Shown here piece by piece: positions 18,092 through 26,999 of a stretch of DNA of 64,000 nucleotides. How positions within the stretch are numbered: position 1 is the stretch's first letter; the number at the start of each line of letters is the position of its first letter. Source of the stretch: Paracoccus sigandri (lineage in GTDB: Bacteria > Pseudomonadota > Alphaproteobacteria > Rhodobacterales > Rhodobacteraceae); assembly GCF_003709565.1 (NCBI RefSeq), contig NZ_QNRC01000017.1, forward strand, positions 1-64,000, given 5' to 3'. A program made the position numbers and the translations under genes. The notes beneath the pieces were generated by a model that was not told where the DNA came from, made no database searches, and worked only from the letters and a program-made list of their open reading frames with translations.

Positions 18092-19944
18092 CTCTGGCCC
18101 CCGTCCTTGCGCCCCGACCGGGGGCGGCCCAGCTTGGCCAGTTCCCGATCCGCCGCCGCCAGCAGGTCGTCCATGCCGATGGCATCCGCCTCGCGCCCCG
18201 CCGCGCCGAAGGCGGCGCCAAGCGCGATGTTGCGGATCTCGCCGCCCGAGACGGCGATCTGCGCCAGCCGCCCGGCATCCAGGCCAAGGACCGGCGCGGC
18301 GGCGGGATGGCTGCGGGTCCAGATGTCGCGCCGCAGCTCGGCATCGGGAAAGGGGAACTGCACGATCACCGCGATGCGGCGCAGGAACGCGTCGTCCAGC
18401 GCCTGCTGCTGGTTCGTCGTCAGGATCACCAGCCCGTCATGGGCCTCGATCCGTTGCAGCAGGAAACTGATCTCCATATTGGCGTGCCGGTCGCGGCTGT
18501 CGCGCACCTCGCCGCGCTTGCCGAACAGCGCGTCGGCCTCGTCGAACAGCAGCACCGCCCCGCCCTGGGCCGCCGCGTCGAAGATACGGTCGAGGTTCTT
18601 TTCCGTCTCGCCCAGCCATTTGCTGACGACCTGGCCCAGGTCCACATGCAAGAGGTCCAGATCCAGCGCCGCCGCCACCGCCTCGCTGGCCAGCGTCTTG
18701 CCGGTGCCGCTGGGGCCGGTGAACAGCGCCACCGTGCCGTTGCCCCGCCCCGAGGCGCGGGCATAGCCCCAGTCATGCAGCACGCGCGGCTGCCGGCGCA
18801 CCCGTTCGGCCAGCGCCTGCAACGCCGCCCGCTGCGCCGGGCGCAGCGCCAGGTCGTCCCATTCGGTCAGCGGCCGGCGCCGCGCGGCCAGCCCGTCCAG
18901 CGGCACCCGGCAGCGCAGGCGGGCCATGTCGCGCATCTGGCCGGTTCCGTCGCAGGCCGCGCCGATCTCGGCGATGGCCAGGGCATCCAGCGCGAAATCA
19001 TTGGCCAGCCGGTCCAGCCCCTCGGGGGCGGCATCGGGCGCCGCCGCGCGCCAGAGTTCCCGGCGGGCGGCGAAATCGGTCGGTGGCAGGGCGAGGGTCC
19101 GGGCAGGGCGATCCAGCCCGTGCCAGGCCTCTGTTCCCGTCAGGACGAAGGCGGCGTCAAGCGCCAGCGCCAGCCGCCGGGCGGGCTCGGATCCGGCGTC
19201 GAGGACGGGGATCATGCCGGTCAGCACGGATTCCCGCTCGATCAGCCGGGCCAGTTGCAGCAGGGCGGCGGGGTCCGCCGGGATCGCGTCAAGGCGCCAG
19301 AGGCTGCGGCCAGCCCCGGCGCAGCGCAACACCGCATCACGATCGCCGGTCCGGGGGCCGATCAGCTGCACGGGTTGCCGGCCCAGAAGCTGGGCCAGTT
19401 CGGCGGCCACCGCCCGCTGCGCGGCGGATAGCGGCTGCGGGGCGCCCAGCCTGCGGCCCCAGGGCTCCAGCACGCTGTCGGCGCTGCCCGCGCCCATCAG
19501 CGCATGCAGCAGGCGCGGTTCCAGCATCAGGGGGGCGTCGGCCATCAGGGGCGCATGGCCCGCGCGCAGCAATTGCCAGCGCAGCAGGGGGCGGTCGGGG
19601 GTCAGGGCGCTCCAATGCGGGGCGGTCAGCGTGGTGAAGGCCAGCCCGAAGCTGGGACGCGGATCGCCGCCCGGCTGGCGGTTGCGCACGGCCTCGGCCG
19701 TGGCGGGGTCGATCTCGACGGCCAGCGCAAGGACCAGCAATTCGGTCTCGAAGGGCGAGAGGGCAAAGCGCGCGGCCAGCGTTTCCAGCAGCGGCGGCAG
19801 GTCCAGGGACGAGACGGCGGGGGGCGGATCGGCGCTCGGAGGCATCCGGGTCGCCGGGGTTTCCAGCCGGCAGCGCAGGGCGGCGCAGAGGCGGCGCAGC
19901 CCCGCCGCATGGGCGGCATGGACATCTGCCAGCGGGGCGTTCAT
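18088..19944 (-). CDS. AAA+ ATPase of the eCIS (Afp15-type)
   Basis: The product is 618 residues. The C-terminal AAA+ module has a Walker A GPSGTGKT at 410-417, a Walker B VLLFDEAD ending at 471, sensor-1 VILTTNQ and a candidate arginine finger in DDAFLRRI. The N-terminal 350 residues are a divergent winged-helix/AAA-like region, as in other eCIS ATPases. Every eCIS locus encodes such an ATPase; its role in assembly or cargo loading is not settled in the literature I know. Both ends overlap neighbouring genes by four bases. All motifs are intact. Confidence 0.9.
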   Translation of the reverse strand: MNAPLADVHAAHAAGLRRLCAALRCRLETPATRMPPSADPPPAVSSLDLPPLLETLAARFALSPFETELLVLALAVEIDPATAEAVRNRQPGGDPRPSFGLAFTTLTAPHWSALTPDRPLLRWQLLRAGHAPLMADAPLMLEPRLLHALMGAGSADSVLEPWGRRLGAPQPLSAAQRAVAAELAQLLGRQPVQLIGPRTGDRDAVLRCAGAGRSLWRLDAIPADPAALLQLARLIERESVLTGMIPVLDAGSEPARRLALALDAAFVLTGTEAWHGLDRPARTLALPPTDFAARRELWRAAAPDAAPEGLDRLANDFALDALAIAEIGAACDGTGQMRDMARLRCRVPLDGLAARRRPLTEWDDLALRPAQRAALQALAERVRRQPRVLHDWGYARASGRGNGTVALFTGPSGTGKTLASEAVAAALDLDLLHVDLGQVVSKWLGETEKNLDRIFDAAAQGGAVLLFDEADALFGKRGEVRDSRDRHANMEISFLLQRIEAHDGLVILTTNQQQALDDAFLRRIAVIVQFPFPDAELRRDIWTRSHPAAAPVLGLDAGRLAQIAVSGGEIRNIALGAAFGAAGREADAIGMDDLLAAADRELAKLGRPRSGRKDGGQR

Positions 19945-21269
19945 GCGGGCACCGTCAGGGCTTGGGCCGGGTCGAACTCCGGCGGGCGCGGTGCGAAATC
20001 GGGGGCGATGGGCGGCAGGTCGCGCAGGATCGACCAGCTGTCGACCCCGTCCACCCGCAGCGACGCCGGATAGCTGCCGGCGGGCAGGTCGTCGAAGACG
20101 AAGCGCACCGCGGCCGAGGGCGTCGCGGCCAGAGGCTGCGCGGGCGCGCTGGCCGAGCCGAGGGTCAGGGCGATTTCCTGCCCCTCGTGCAGGTCGGGGC
20201 GCACCTGCAGGTCGACGGTCACGCGGTTGCCGGCGCGCTGGACCGTGGCGCCGGCGAAATCGGCGATCGGGGCGATCATCACCGGCCAGACATTGGTGTC
20301 GCGCGGGGCGGGCTCGCCCGCGCGCTGCACCCGCAGGCTCAGCAGCGCCGGGCCAGAGGCAAGCGCGGCGGCGTTGGCGGGCGTGTCGGCGATCGAGAAG
20401 GCGGCCAGCGCCGCGGTCCCGCCCGCATCGGGGGGCAGGGGCACCGCGTCGGGCAGGCGGGCATGGCGAAGCTGGCCCAGCACCGTCACCCCGTCGAGGT
20501 GCCGCCCCTCGACGACGAAGCTTTCGCCCAGGCGGATGCTGGGCTGGCGCGCGGGCGGGATCAGCCGGGTGATCGCGGGCAGGGGCGGCTGCATCGCGGG
20601 CGTGACCGCCGCGCCGCGATTGTCCGCGCCGATCCGCAGGACCGGGCGGGCGATGCGGCTGAGCAAGGGGCTTTCGATCAGCACCACGGTCACGCGATAG
20701 GCCGTGGTCGGGCGATACTGGGTCAGCATGGCCGACCAGATGCGGGTCATCTCCTCGGTCGAAAGGTGGTCGGTGGTGATCTTCACCTGCTCGATCTGGT
20801 CGGCCAGGCCGGAACGGTCCAGCGCCTCCAGCGCGGGGGGAAAGCCGCCGGTCACGGGCGGGGCGGGCGACAGCGCGCGGGTGATCTGGGCGCGGCTGAG
20901 GATCGGGTTTTCATGCAGGGCCCGCATCGCGAAGCCCAGCAGGATCTCCGCATGAAGGTCGTCATAGCCGAATGCGGTCAACAGGTAGTGCAGGTCCAGC
21001 GCCAGCAGCGGCGCCCGCACGCGCTCTCCGCGTCCGTCGCGTTGCGGCAGGTCGTGGTTGGCCCATCCGATATTCGGCGTGACCCGGTGCAGGAACAGGT
21101 TCAGCGAGGGCGTCGATTCCGTCACCACCGCCTGCAACCGATCCGGCGGCAGGGCGCGGATCGACACGGCGGCGCCGACGGCGGCGGCCACGTCGTGATC
21201 GACCACGCCGTCGTTCAGCAGGTCGCGCAGCACCTGTGTCACCCCGGCAATGGCCAATGCGCTGCTCAT
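19941..21269 (-). CDS. DUF4255 (Pvc16 N-terminal) tube/sheath terminator
   Basis: The product is 442 residues. The first 190 residues are the DUF4255 domain, with PSLNLFLHRVTPNIGWAN, LDLHYLLTAFGYDDLHAE and LGFAMRALHENPIL, characteristic of Afp16/Pvc16. That protein caps the distal end of tube and sheath. The remaining 250 residues are Ig-like beta-rich sequence (PPARQPSIRLGESFVVEG, AVRFVFDDLPAGSYP), an extension beyond the minimal terminator. It overlaps its neighbours by four bases on each side. Confidence 0.85.
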   Translation of the reverse strand: MSSALAIAGVTQVLRDLLNDGVVDHDVAAAVGAAVSIRALPPDRLQAVVTESTPSLNLFLHRVTPNIGWANHDLPQRDGRGERVRAPLLALDLHYLLTAFGYDDLHAEILLGFAMRALHENPILSRAQITRALSPAPPVTGGFPPALEALDRSGLADQIEQVKITTDHLSTEEMTRIWSAMLTQYRPTTAYRVTVVLIESPLLSRIARPVLRIGADNRGAAVTPAMQPPLPAITRLIPPARQPSIRLGESFVVEGRHLDGVTVLGQLRHARLPDAVPLPPDAGGTAALAAFSIADTPANAAALASGPALLSLRVQRAGEPAPRDTNVWPVMIAPIADFAGATVQRAGNRVTVDLQVRPDLHEGQEIALTLGSASAPAQPLAATPSAAVRFVFDDLPAGSYPASLRVDGVDSWSILRDLPPIAPDFAPRPPEFDPAQALTVPA

Positions 21270-21994
21270 CCCATCCCCCTGCGGCGGTCGAGGTAGTCGG
21301 CCAGCGTCAGATGCGGGCCGGGGCGGGCATGGCGGCTGGCCGTCGCGGGCCGAGGCTGTGGGGGCTGGGGGGAAACCAGGTCGATGCGGCCGATTTCAAG
21401 ATGGATCTCGATGGAGTCGGGCTGCGGTGCCGCCGGCGGGTCTTGCGGGGCCGGCGGGGGCCGGTCGAGGCGGGGTGCCGGCCGGCCCTGGGGCGGCGCG
21501 GGCCGGGGGGCCGCCGGTTCGGGTAGGGATGTAAGCCTTGGGCGGCTGTCGGGCGCGGACTGTTGTCTCTTCGGGTCCGGCCGGGCGGCTGCCGGTGCGA
21601 TGCGGGGCGGCGGATCGAAGGACTCCATTGCGGGCGGACGGGGCGGCCGCCTGTCCGGGGGCCGGGCTTCCGCCGGGACGGGTGTCTTGGCCATCGCGGA
21701 TTCCGGGGGAATGAAAGGCGCAGCTTCGGCGGGCAATCGCGCGGCGGGACTGGCGGGCGCCGTCCGAGCCGTGGCGGGAACCGCCTGGGGAACGGGTTCG
21801 GGCCTCGGGGGCCGCGCGGGCTGCCGCCGCGCGGCGGGCGGGGGAACGGGTGTCGTCGCTTCCTCGGGGGCGGGGTCGTCCTCGGGGGGCGGGCCATAGG
21901 CCGGATGATCCAGTTCCCGCGCCAGCGCCGAGGCGTTCCTTGGCACCGGCAGGTGGCCCGTGGCGCGGGCGATCAGGCGGTCGAGGAATGTCAT
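21266..21994 (-). CDS. Proline-rich protein in the eCIS operon
   Basis: The product is 242 residues. The N-terminus (MTFLDRLIARATGHLPVP, RNASALAREL) could be a short helix. Residues 40-210 are dominated by Pro, Ala and Arg with no predicted fold. A short C-terminal segment (IEIHLEIGRIDLV, then LTLADYLDRRRGMG) looks structured. The gene overlaps both neighbours by four bases. The architecture is a disordered linker between two short end motifs. That could suit a flexible tether or assembly scaffold, but no family is recognised. The codon bias in a Pro-rich frame at this GC content makes coding evidence weaker than the overlaps do. Confidence 0.6.
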   Translation of the reverse strand: MTFLDRLIARATGHLPVPRNASALARELDHPAYGPPPEDDPAPEEATTPVPPPAARRQPARPPRPEPVPQAVPATARTAPASPAARLPAEAAPFIPPESAMAKTPVPAEARPPDRRPPRPPAMESFDPPPRIAPAAARPDPKRQQSAPDSRPRLTSLPEPAAPRPAPPQGRPAPRLDRPPPAPQDPPAAPQPDSIEIHLEIGRIDLVSPQPPQPRPATASRHARPGPHLTLADYLDRRRGMG

Positions 21995-22734
21995 TGCCCC
22001 CCCGCCATCAGGATATATTCGCGCCGCCTTGCCGCCGGGATCGACAGGACCTGCGCCTCGGTCCAGCCATAGGCAGAGGCCAGGCGATGCACCTCGCGCA
22101 GCAGGCGGCGGGCCAGCCGGCTCAGGTCGTCCCACAGGCTGGCGGCGATGTCGAAGCCAAGCACCTGCGCGGCGGCGCAGGCCGGGCAACGGGTGGCCAG
22201 CTGGATATCGGCATGGGGATCGGCCAGCGCCAGGGCCTGCGCCCCTGCCTCGATCTCGGCGGCGTCCAGGGGGCGGGGCAGGGGCGTCGATGCGCAGCGG
22301 GCCAGCAGCGCCTGGGCCCGCGACGGGGCGGGCAGCGCCAGCACCGCCAGCAGGTCGCGGGTGGCGGGCGGGCGCAGCGATATGCGATCCGGGCCGATCC
22401 GCAGCAGGGCCGGGGGGGGCGCGCCGTCATCCTCCTCGACAAGCCGGGGCAGGTCCAGCGACAGATCGAAGACCTGGCCGCAATCGGGGCAATCCGCCTG
22501 CAACGCGACTTGCGGACCGAACAGTTGCGCACGCAACAGCATCAGCGCGCGGTCGCGCTGGCCGATCGACATTCTGTCGGCGGGCGGATCGGCAGGCAGC
22601 CCGGCCAGTTGCCGCAACCCGTCCAGCAGCACCGCCGGCCGTGCCGCCATCGGCGCCGCCCCCGTCCGGTCCCACAGATCCAGCAGCCGCCGGTCCCCGC
22701 CCCCTGTCATCGCGCCCGCCGACATGGCCGTCAC
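21991..22734 (-). CDS. T4-type baseplate hub assembly chaperone with two CxxC pairs
   Basis: The product is about 247 residues if translation starts at GTG 22734, whose GTGA overlaps the tube gene's stop; ATG 22725 would give 244. I prefer the GTG because most junctions in this operon are 4-base overlaps. The protein has the two-part layout of the T4 baseplate/hub-chaperone family: QRDRALMLLRAQLFGP, a CPDC pair at 82-85, a second CPAC pair at 183-186, then a helical tail ending REYILMAGGQ. The four cysteines probably form a zinc ribbon. The gene follows the tube gene, the usual place for this chaperone. Confidence 0.75.
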   Translation of the reverse strand: MTAMSAGAMTGGGDRRLLDLWDRTGAAPMAARPAVLLDGLRQLAGLPADPPADRMSIGQRDRALMLLRAQLFGPQVALQADCPDCGQVFDLSLDLPRLVEEDDGAPPPALLRIGPDRISLRPPATRDLLAVLALPAPSRAQALLARCASTPLPRPLDAAEIEAGAQALALADPHADIQLATRCPACAAAQVLGFDIAASLWDDLSRLARRLLREVHRLASAYGWTEAQVLSIPAARRREYILMAGGQ

Positions 22735-23258
22735 CCGGCCGGGACGTCGAACGAGGGCTCGGCGGGTTCGGGCGTATCGAGGTCGATCTCCCAGCCCTCG
22801 TTTTCCAGCTTGATGGACTGGATCGCCGTGCCCGAGCCCGAGGCATCCAGGTCGGGCAGGGCGCGGAACTCGCTTACCCAGGCGCGATAGATCTTGTAGG
22901 ACAGGGCCAGTTGCCCGGCCTCGTTGAACAGGTTCAGGATGATGTCCTTGCGGAAATCCTTCAGCGAGCTTTCCGCCCCCGGCCCGGCGCCGAAATTCCA
23001 GACCTTGTTCGCCCATCGCAGGAAGGTGGTGTCATGGGTGACGCCGCGTTCAAGCGTGATGGGGGCAAAGGTGGTCTGTCCGGGCATCTTGCGCGGGCTG
23101 GCGGGATCGCCGCCCTCTCGGAACTCGATCACGCTGGTGGTGCGGCTCAGCGCCGAGACCTTGGACAGTCCCGCGACGGCCTGCCCGTCGATGGAGACCT
23201 GGAAACGGAAATCCTTGTAGGGGTCGAAGCGGGTGGCGTTGACGGTGAAACGAGGCAT
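22731..23258 (-). CDS. Inner tube protein (gp19/Hcp-like)
   Basis: The product is 175 residues. FRFQVSIDGQAVAGLSKVSA near the N-terminus, ITLERGVTHDTTFLRWANK in the middle and the C-terminal SIKLENEGWEID are the landmarks of the T4 gp19-like tail tube family used by eCIS. This is the stacked-hexamer inner tube through which cargo moves. Only one tube gene is present, whereas antifeeding prophage has two or more. It begins 10 bases after the sheath gene. Confidence 0.95.
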   Translation of the reverse strand: MPRFTVNATRFDPYKDFRFQVSIDGQAVAGLSKVSALSRTTSVIEFREGGDPASPRKMPGQTTFAPITLERGVTHDTTFLRWANKVWNFGAGPGAESSLKDFRKDIILNLFNEAGQLALSYKIYRAWVSEFRALPDLDASGSGTAIQSIKLENEGWEIDLDTPEPAEPSFDVPAG

Positions 23259-23268
23259 GGCTTTTCCC

Positions 23269-25239
23269 TCAGTTCGCGGCTTGCAGGTTCATCAGTTGCA
23301 GGCTCAGCACCACGAATTCGGCGGGTTTCAGCGGAGCGAAGCCGACCAGCACGTTGACGATGCCCAGATCTATGTCGGATTGCGGATTGGTCTCGGCGTC
23401 GCATTTGACGAAGAACGCATCGCGCGGACTTGCCCCCTGGAACGCGCCCTGCCGGAACAGGCGCGACATGAAGGCATTGGCCGCAAGCCTGATCTCGGCC
23501 CAGAGCGGTTCGTCATTCGGGGCGAAGACCGCGAATTGCAGCCCGCGCATCAGCGATGCCTCGATGTTCAGCGCGGTGCGCCGGACCGGGACATAGCGCC
23601 AGTCGGGCGACAGCATGTCGGCCCCCACCAGCGTCCGCGCGCCCCAGCTGACCGTGCCGATATTGTCGAAGATGCGGATCGCGTTCAGCCCCAGGGGGTT
23701 CAGCAGGCCGTTTTCCGGGTCGGTCATGCGGTAATCGACGCCCTGGACGCCGCGCAGATTGGCGATGATGCCGGCGGGTGCGCGGAAGACCCCGAAATCG
23801 CCGTCGGTGCGGGCGTAGAGCCCCGCCATGGCGCCGCTTGGGCCGATGCTGCGCGGGCGGTTGTCGTTCAGCGGATCGGCGATGCGCAGGCGCGGGAAAT
23901 AGGCGGCGGCGTTGCGATGCCGCATCCCGGCCGTGGCGATGTCGTCCAGCCAGCCCGCCGCATCGTCGGGCGTGTCCACATCGGGGGCCGGGTCGATCAG
24001 CAGGAAGGCGAAGCGTTCCTCGCAATAGGGGATCGCCGCCGACATGACCTGGTTCAGGTTGGTCACCTGCCCCGGCCCGTCCAGCAGCGAGGCCTCCGGG
24101 ATGCAGAGGATATTGAACAGATCCGCCGTCTCCAGCGCGAAGACGCCGCTGCGGGCGGCGCGGCTGCCGGCCAGCGCCGCGGCCGTCGCGCCCGTATCGT
24201 CGACGCCCGCCACCGCGGCGCCGCGAAAGGCCAGGGCGGCATTCGGGCTGCCCAGGCGGTATTGCTGCACGTTTTCGGTGACAGCGCCGCCCGCCAGCCC
24301 CAGGTTGGCGGCCAGGTCTCCGGTGTCGTCGGCAAAGCTGACCACGGCCTCGGGATCGTAGTCGGTGCCGTTGCGGCCCAGAAGCACGCGCAGCCGGCCA
24401 TCCATCAATTGCACCGCCGCCTGGGCCCACATCGGCTCGGTCGGGCGGGCGGCGCGGATCAGGCCCTCCAGCAGCGCCCGGGCGTCGGGCAGGCTGGCGG
24501 GCATGTCCGCCCCCGCGATCTCCAGCGTCTCGGTCACTGCCGCGCCGCCGATGGTCACGGTCATGTCGATGGCGCTGTCGCCCGCCGTCGCGGCCGAGGG
24601 GTCGGCCCCGGCATCCGCCAGCGTCCCGGTGACGGCCGGGCGGTCGGTCGAGCCGCCCTGCGTCAGCTGGATCAGCACCGAGCCGTCATTCACCACCGGC
24701 GGCGCATGGCTGGTCAGGGTTTCGTCCATCGACAGGTTGCGGAACGTCTCGCTGCGGACGACCAGAGCGCGGCCGGCATCCTCGCGGATCTCGGTCACCG
24801 TCAGGTTGAACTGCGTCGCCGGATCGGCGGCGGCATAATCCACGTCCAGCCGCAGGTTGTTGCCCCAAAGTCCGGGATTGTCGGCCGAGGCTTCGCCGAT
24901 CTGCTGGCCGGCCGTGGCGACCAGCGCAACGCCTGCGGCATCGTCCAGCATCTCGACGCTGGCGGCCACGCCGCCGGGCGCGACCCGAACGATCAACGCC
25001 TGCCCGCCGCCATTCTGGAAGAACTGGGTGACGCCATAGGTGGTTTCGCGCTGCCGGTCGAGGCCGCCGAAATTCCGCTCGAAATCGCCGGGATTGAAAA
25101 CCCGGACCGGCACATTGACCGGTCCGCGGACAAAACAACCCACGAATGCGGTGATCGAGGTAGGCAAGCCGGCGATCGTGCGGGCGCCGCTGGGCAATTC
25201 CTGCAGATATACGCCGGGATAAGTCGGATTTACGGGCAT
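23269..25239 (-). CDS. Contractile tail sheath protein
   Basis: The product is 656 residues. The start MPVNPTYPGVYLQEL, the segment ITAFVGCFVRGPVN and the C-terminal EFVVLSLQL strand, which donates to neighbouring subunits in sheath lattices, identify the phage/eCIS sheath family. The middle (about 150-400) is an insertion domain of beta-rich sequence likely exposed on the sheath surface. It is the first gene of the operon; a GAGGG ribosome-binding site precedes the ATG by a few bases. Only one sheath gene is present, so this single protein presumably builds the entire contractile layer. Confidence 0.95.
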   Translation of the reverse strand: MPVNPTYPGVYLQELPSGARTIAGLPTSITAFVGCFVRGPVNVPVRVFNPGDFERNFGGLDRQRETTYGVTQFFQNGGGQALIVRVAPGGVAASVEMLDDAAGVALVATAGQQIGEASADNPGLWGNNLRLDVDYAAADPATQFNLTVTEIREDAGRALVVRSETFRNLSMDETLTSHAPPVVNDGSVLIQLTQGGSTDRPAVTGTLADAGADPSAATAGDSAIDMTVTIGGAAVTETLEIAGADMPASLPDARALLEGLIRAARPTEPMWAQAAVQLMDGRLRVLLGRNGTDYDPEAVVSFADDTGDLAANLGLAGGAVTENVQQYRLGSPNAALAFRGAAVAGVDDTGATAAALAGSRAARSGVFALETADLFNILCIPEASLLDGPGQVTNLNQVMSAAIPYCEERFAFLLIDPAPDVDTPDDAAGWLDDIATAGMRHRNAAAYFPRLRIADPLNDNRPRSIGPSGAMAGLYARTDGDFGVFRAPAGIIANLRGVQGVDYRMTDPENGLLNPLGLNAIRIFDNIGTVSWGARTLVGADMLSPDWRYVPVRRTALNIEASLMRGLQFAVFAPNDEPLWAEIRLAANAFMSRLFRQGAFQGASPRDAFFVKCDAETNPQSDIDLGIVNVLVGFAPLKPAEFVVLSLQLMNLQAAN

Positions 25240-25382
25240 TTTTCCCTCGCCGTGAAATTGCCGTTCAGTTCCGAAGGTATGAGCGGGTGCAGACAGATGG
25301 TCATAATCGTGCCGCAGGCGACAGGAGATGTTACCTGCGCCTCGTGTCGGGATGGTTTCTGGCTTCGCTGTGGATTTAAATA

Positions 25383-25426
25383 CACCCCGAAAGGAATGAT
25401 GTTTGGAAATATATCCAATTCGGGTG
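25383..25426. promoter_or_regulatory. Nested inverted repeats in the eCIS upstream region
   Basis: An inner palindrome TTGGA-AATATA-TCCAA (25403-25418) lies inside outer arms CACCCCGAA (25383-25391) and TTCGGGTG (25419-25426), which pair except for one extra C. It sits about 145-190 bases before the sheath ATG in the only AT-rich stretch of the area. It could be an operator for the operon, a stem-loop in the leader RNA, or both. Confidence 0.5.
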
Positions 25427-26104
25427 TGATCGTTTAAATCATGAGAATTTTATCATTTTCTATTGATTCGTCAAGAAATAGTAAAAGCGCAGCGGTTGAT
25501 CTGCGGATTTTAATCCTGTCAGTGAATGATTCTCGGGTATTGGCACGAAATGCGATCCGCGGCCGACCTCGGAATGATGCGGCTTGGTTGCCGGCCTTCC
25601 GGCCAGATCGTGGGTGGAAGGCGCCCGTTGCTGGCACGGATGACATCGCGGATGACGGCAAGCGGCCTGCGGCAGAATCCGTTGCAGATCAGGTCAGTCG
25701 GGAGAACCAGCGGCCTTTCTCGGGTGATGTTTCGAGAAATGATGTGACGCGCGTGGTCTTCCTCGGTCCGCTCCATCAGGCCCCGCCATGAAGGCCATCC
25801 AGGTCGGCACGTCCTCCCCGGCGGTATTCATGAGCGCGGCCGGTTTCGGGGACCTGTTCCGCACCTGATCGGCAATCAGGCGCTGCCGAGGCTTTTTCAC
25901 GCCAACTCCGATTTCGAAAGCCCCGACAAGCAAGGATAATTCCACTCGCGCAAAATGCTTCGATCGGTCCATGGCAATTGAACATGATCCCGCCAATCGC
26001 AGACCGTGAACGGCCGAGACCGGCACTCCGTTTCAACCGGAATGGTGGGAGGCAGCCTGGGCGAAACCCGTCTCACAATCGGGGTCGCCGCCAATGCTGT
26101 GCAG
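25427..26104. other. Long AT-richer spacer upstream of the eCIS operon
   Basis: About 0.7 kb holds no gene I can support apart from an IS256-type scrap near 25790-25890. Bases 25430-25520 are distinctly AT-rich for this window and are the best place for the operon promoter, but no confident -35/-10 pair can be named. The open frames here lack family signatures. Confidence 0.5.
25790..25890 (-). pseudogene. IS256-family transposase scrap
   Basis: A minus-strand frame reads RLIADQVRNRSPKPAALMN followed by EDVPTWMAFM. This resembles the C-terminal part of IS256/Mutator transposases, where a similar 'ADQ-R-R-PKLAALMD-AE-DVL-YM-F' block occurs. Flanking sequence does not continue the similarity, so only about 30 codons survive. 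The call is by memory of the family pattern, not alignment. Confidence 0.45.
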
Positions 26105-26914
26105 CTAGCGGCGTTCCGTGGGTGGTGACTGGAAGTAGACGATCATCCTGAGATGGCGATATTCGTCCACGACCAGCATTTCATGGGTGAAATCCTGCCG
26201 GGCACCGGCCAGGTCGAGGACGGCGCCGACGCCGCGGGCGTAGCTGTCCATGCCGGGCTGCTCGAACCAGCGCCGAAAATCGGGCGAGACCGCCTTCAGG
26301 TCATCGACCAGCCCCAGCATGCCCGGATCGTCCGGCGCCGCCGCCAGATCGCAGCGGAACTGCGCCACCAGTTTCGGCGCATCCTCATGCCATGCCGGCA
26401 GGCGGTGGCGCATGCCGGGATCCGCGAAGACCATCCGCAGGATGTTGCGATCGCCCTGCTGTCGGCCGGAGAGGCCGAACAGATCGTCGGCGCCCCGGTT
26501 CCACGCAACCGCGTCCCAGCGCAGGTTGAGCACATAGGCGGGACGCGCCACCAGATCGTCCAGCAATTGCTGGATCAGCGGGCCAACCGAGGGCGATTGG
26601 CCGGCCTCGGCCGGCGGCGGACGACGGTGCGCCAGAAGGAAGAGGTGGCAGCATTCGGCATCGTCCAGCCGCAGGGCTTTCGACACCCGCAGCAGGAAGC
26701 TTTCCGAGACCTGGATGTCGCGGCCCTGTTCGAACCATGTGTACCAGGTGAGGCCGACACCCGCCAGCTGGGCGACCTCCTCGCGCCGCAGCCCCGGCGT
26801 CCGGCGGCCGCCGGTGGTCGGCAGGCCGACATCGGCCGGCCGCAGCTTCGCCCTGTGCCGCATCAGGAAATCGGAAAGCTCGCCTCGGGTGCGTTCAAGG
26901 GTCCTGCCTGACAT
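26105..26914 (-). CDS. XRE/MmyB-type transcriptional regulator
   Basis: The product is 269 residues. An N-terminal helix-turn-helix (about 35-90; RTPGLRREEVAQLAGVGLTW, YTWFEQGRDI) is followed by a MmyB-like ligand-binding domain (about 105-265; YVLNLRWDAVAWNRGADDLFG, ending with DEYRHLRMIVY). This family often binds fatty-acid-like or other small ligands and controls adjacent redox or transport genes. It is divergent from the DHA2 exporter with 85 bases between starts, so it most likely represses that exporter. Confidence 0.9.
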   Translation of the reverse strand: MSGRTLERTRGELSDFLMRHRAKLRPADVGLPTTGGRRTPGLRREEVAQLAGVGLTWYTWFEQGRDIQVSESFLLRVSKALRLDDAECCHLFLLAHRRPPPAEAGQSPSVGPLIQQLLDDLVARPAYVLNLRWDAVAWNRGADDLFGLSGRQQGDRNILRMVFADPGMRHRLPAWHEDAPKLVAQFRCDLAAAPDDPGMLGLVDDLKAVSPDFRRWFEQPGMDSYARGVGAVLDLAGARQDFTHEMLVVDEYRHLRMIVYFQSPPTERR

Positions 26915-26988
26915 GCTGTTGCCTCCAGTAACGGGATGATTTCCAACATTGTAACAGGTTTATCCTGCGCCCAATGTCTGCTCTCCAC

Positions 26989-26995
26989 AAGGAGG
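26989..26995 (+). promoter_or_regulatory. Strong ribosome-binding site for the DHA2 exporter
   Basis: AAGGAGG is four bases before the ATG at 27000 and fixes that start. The 85-base gap also holds the AT-rich run TTGTAACAGGTTTATCC (26950-26966), the likely promoter/operator area shared with the divergent regulator. Confidence 0.7.
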
Positions 26996-26999
26996 CACC

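Noticed and set aside
23233..25437. Plus-strand open frame of over 700 codons opposite the sheath gene
   Set aside because: No family signature; the minus strand encodes an unmistakable sheath protein in operon context.
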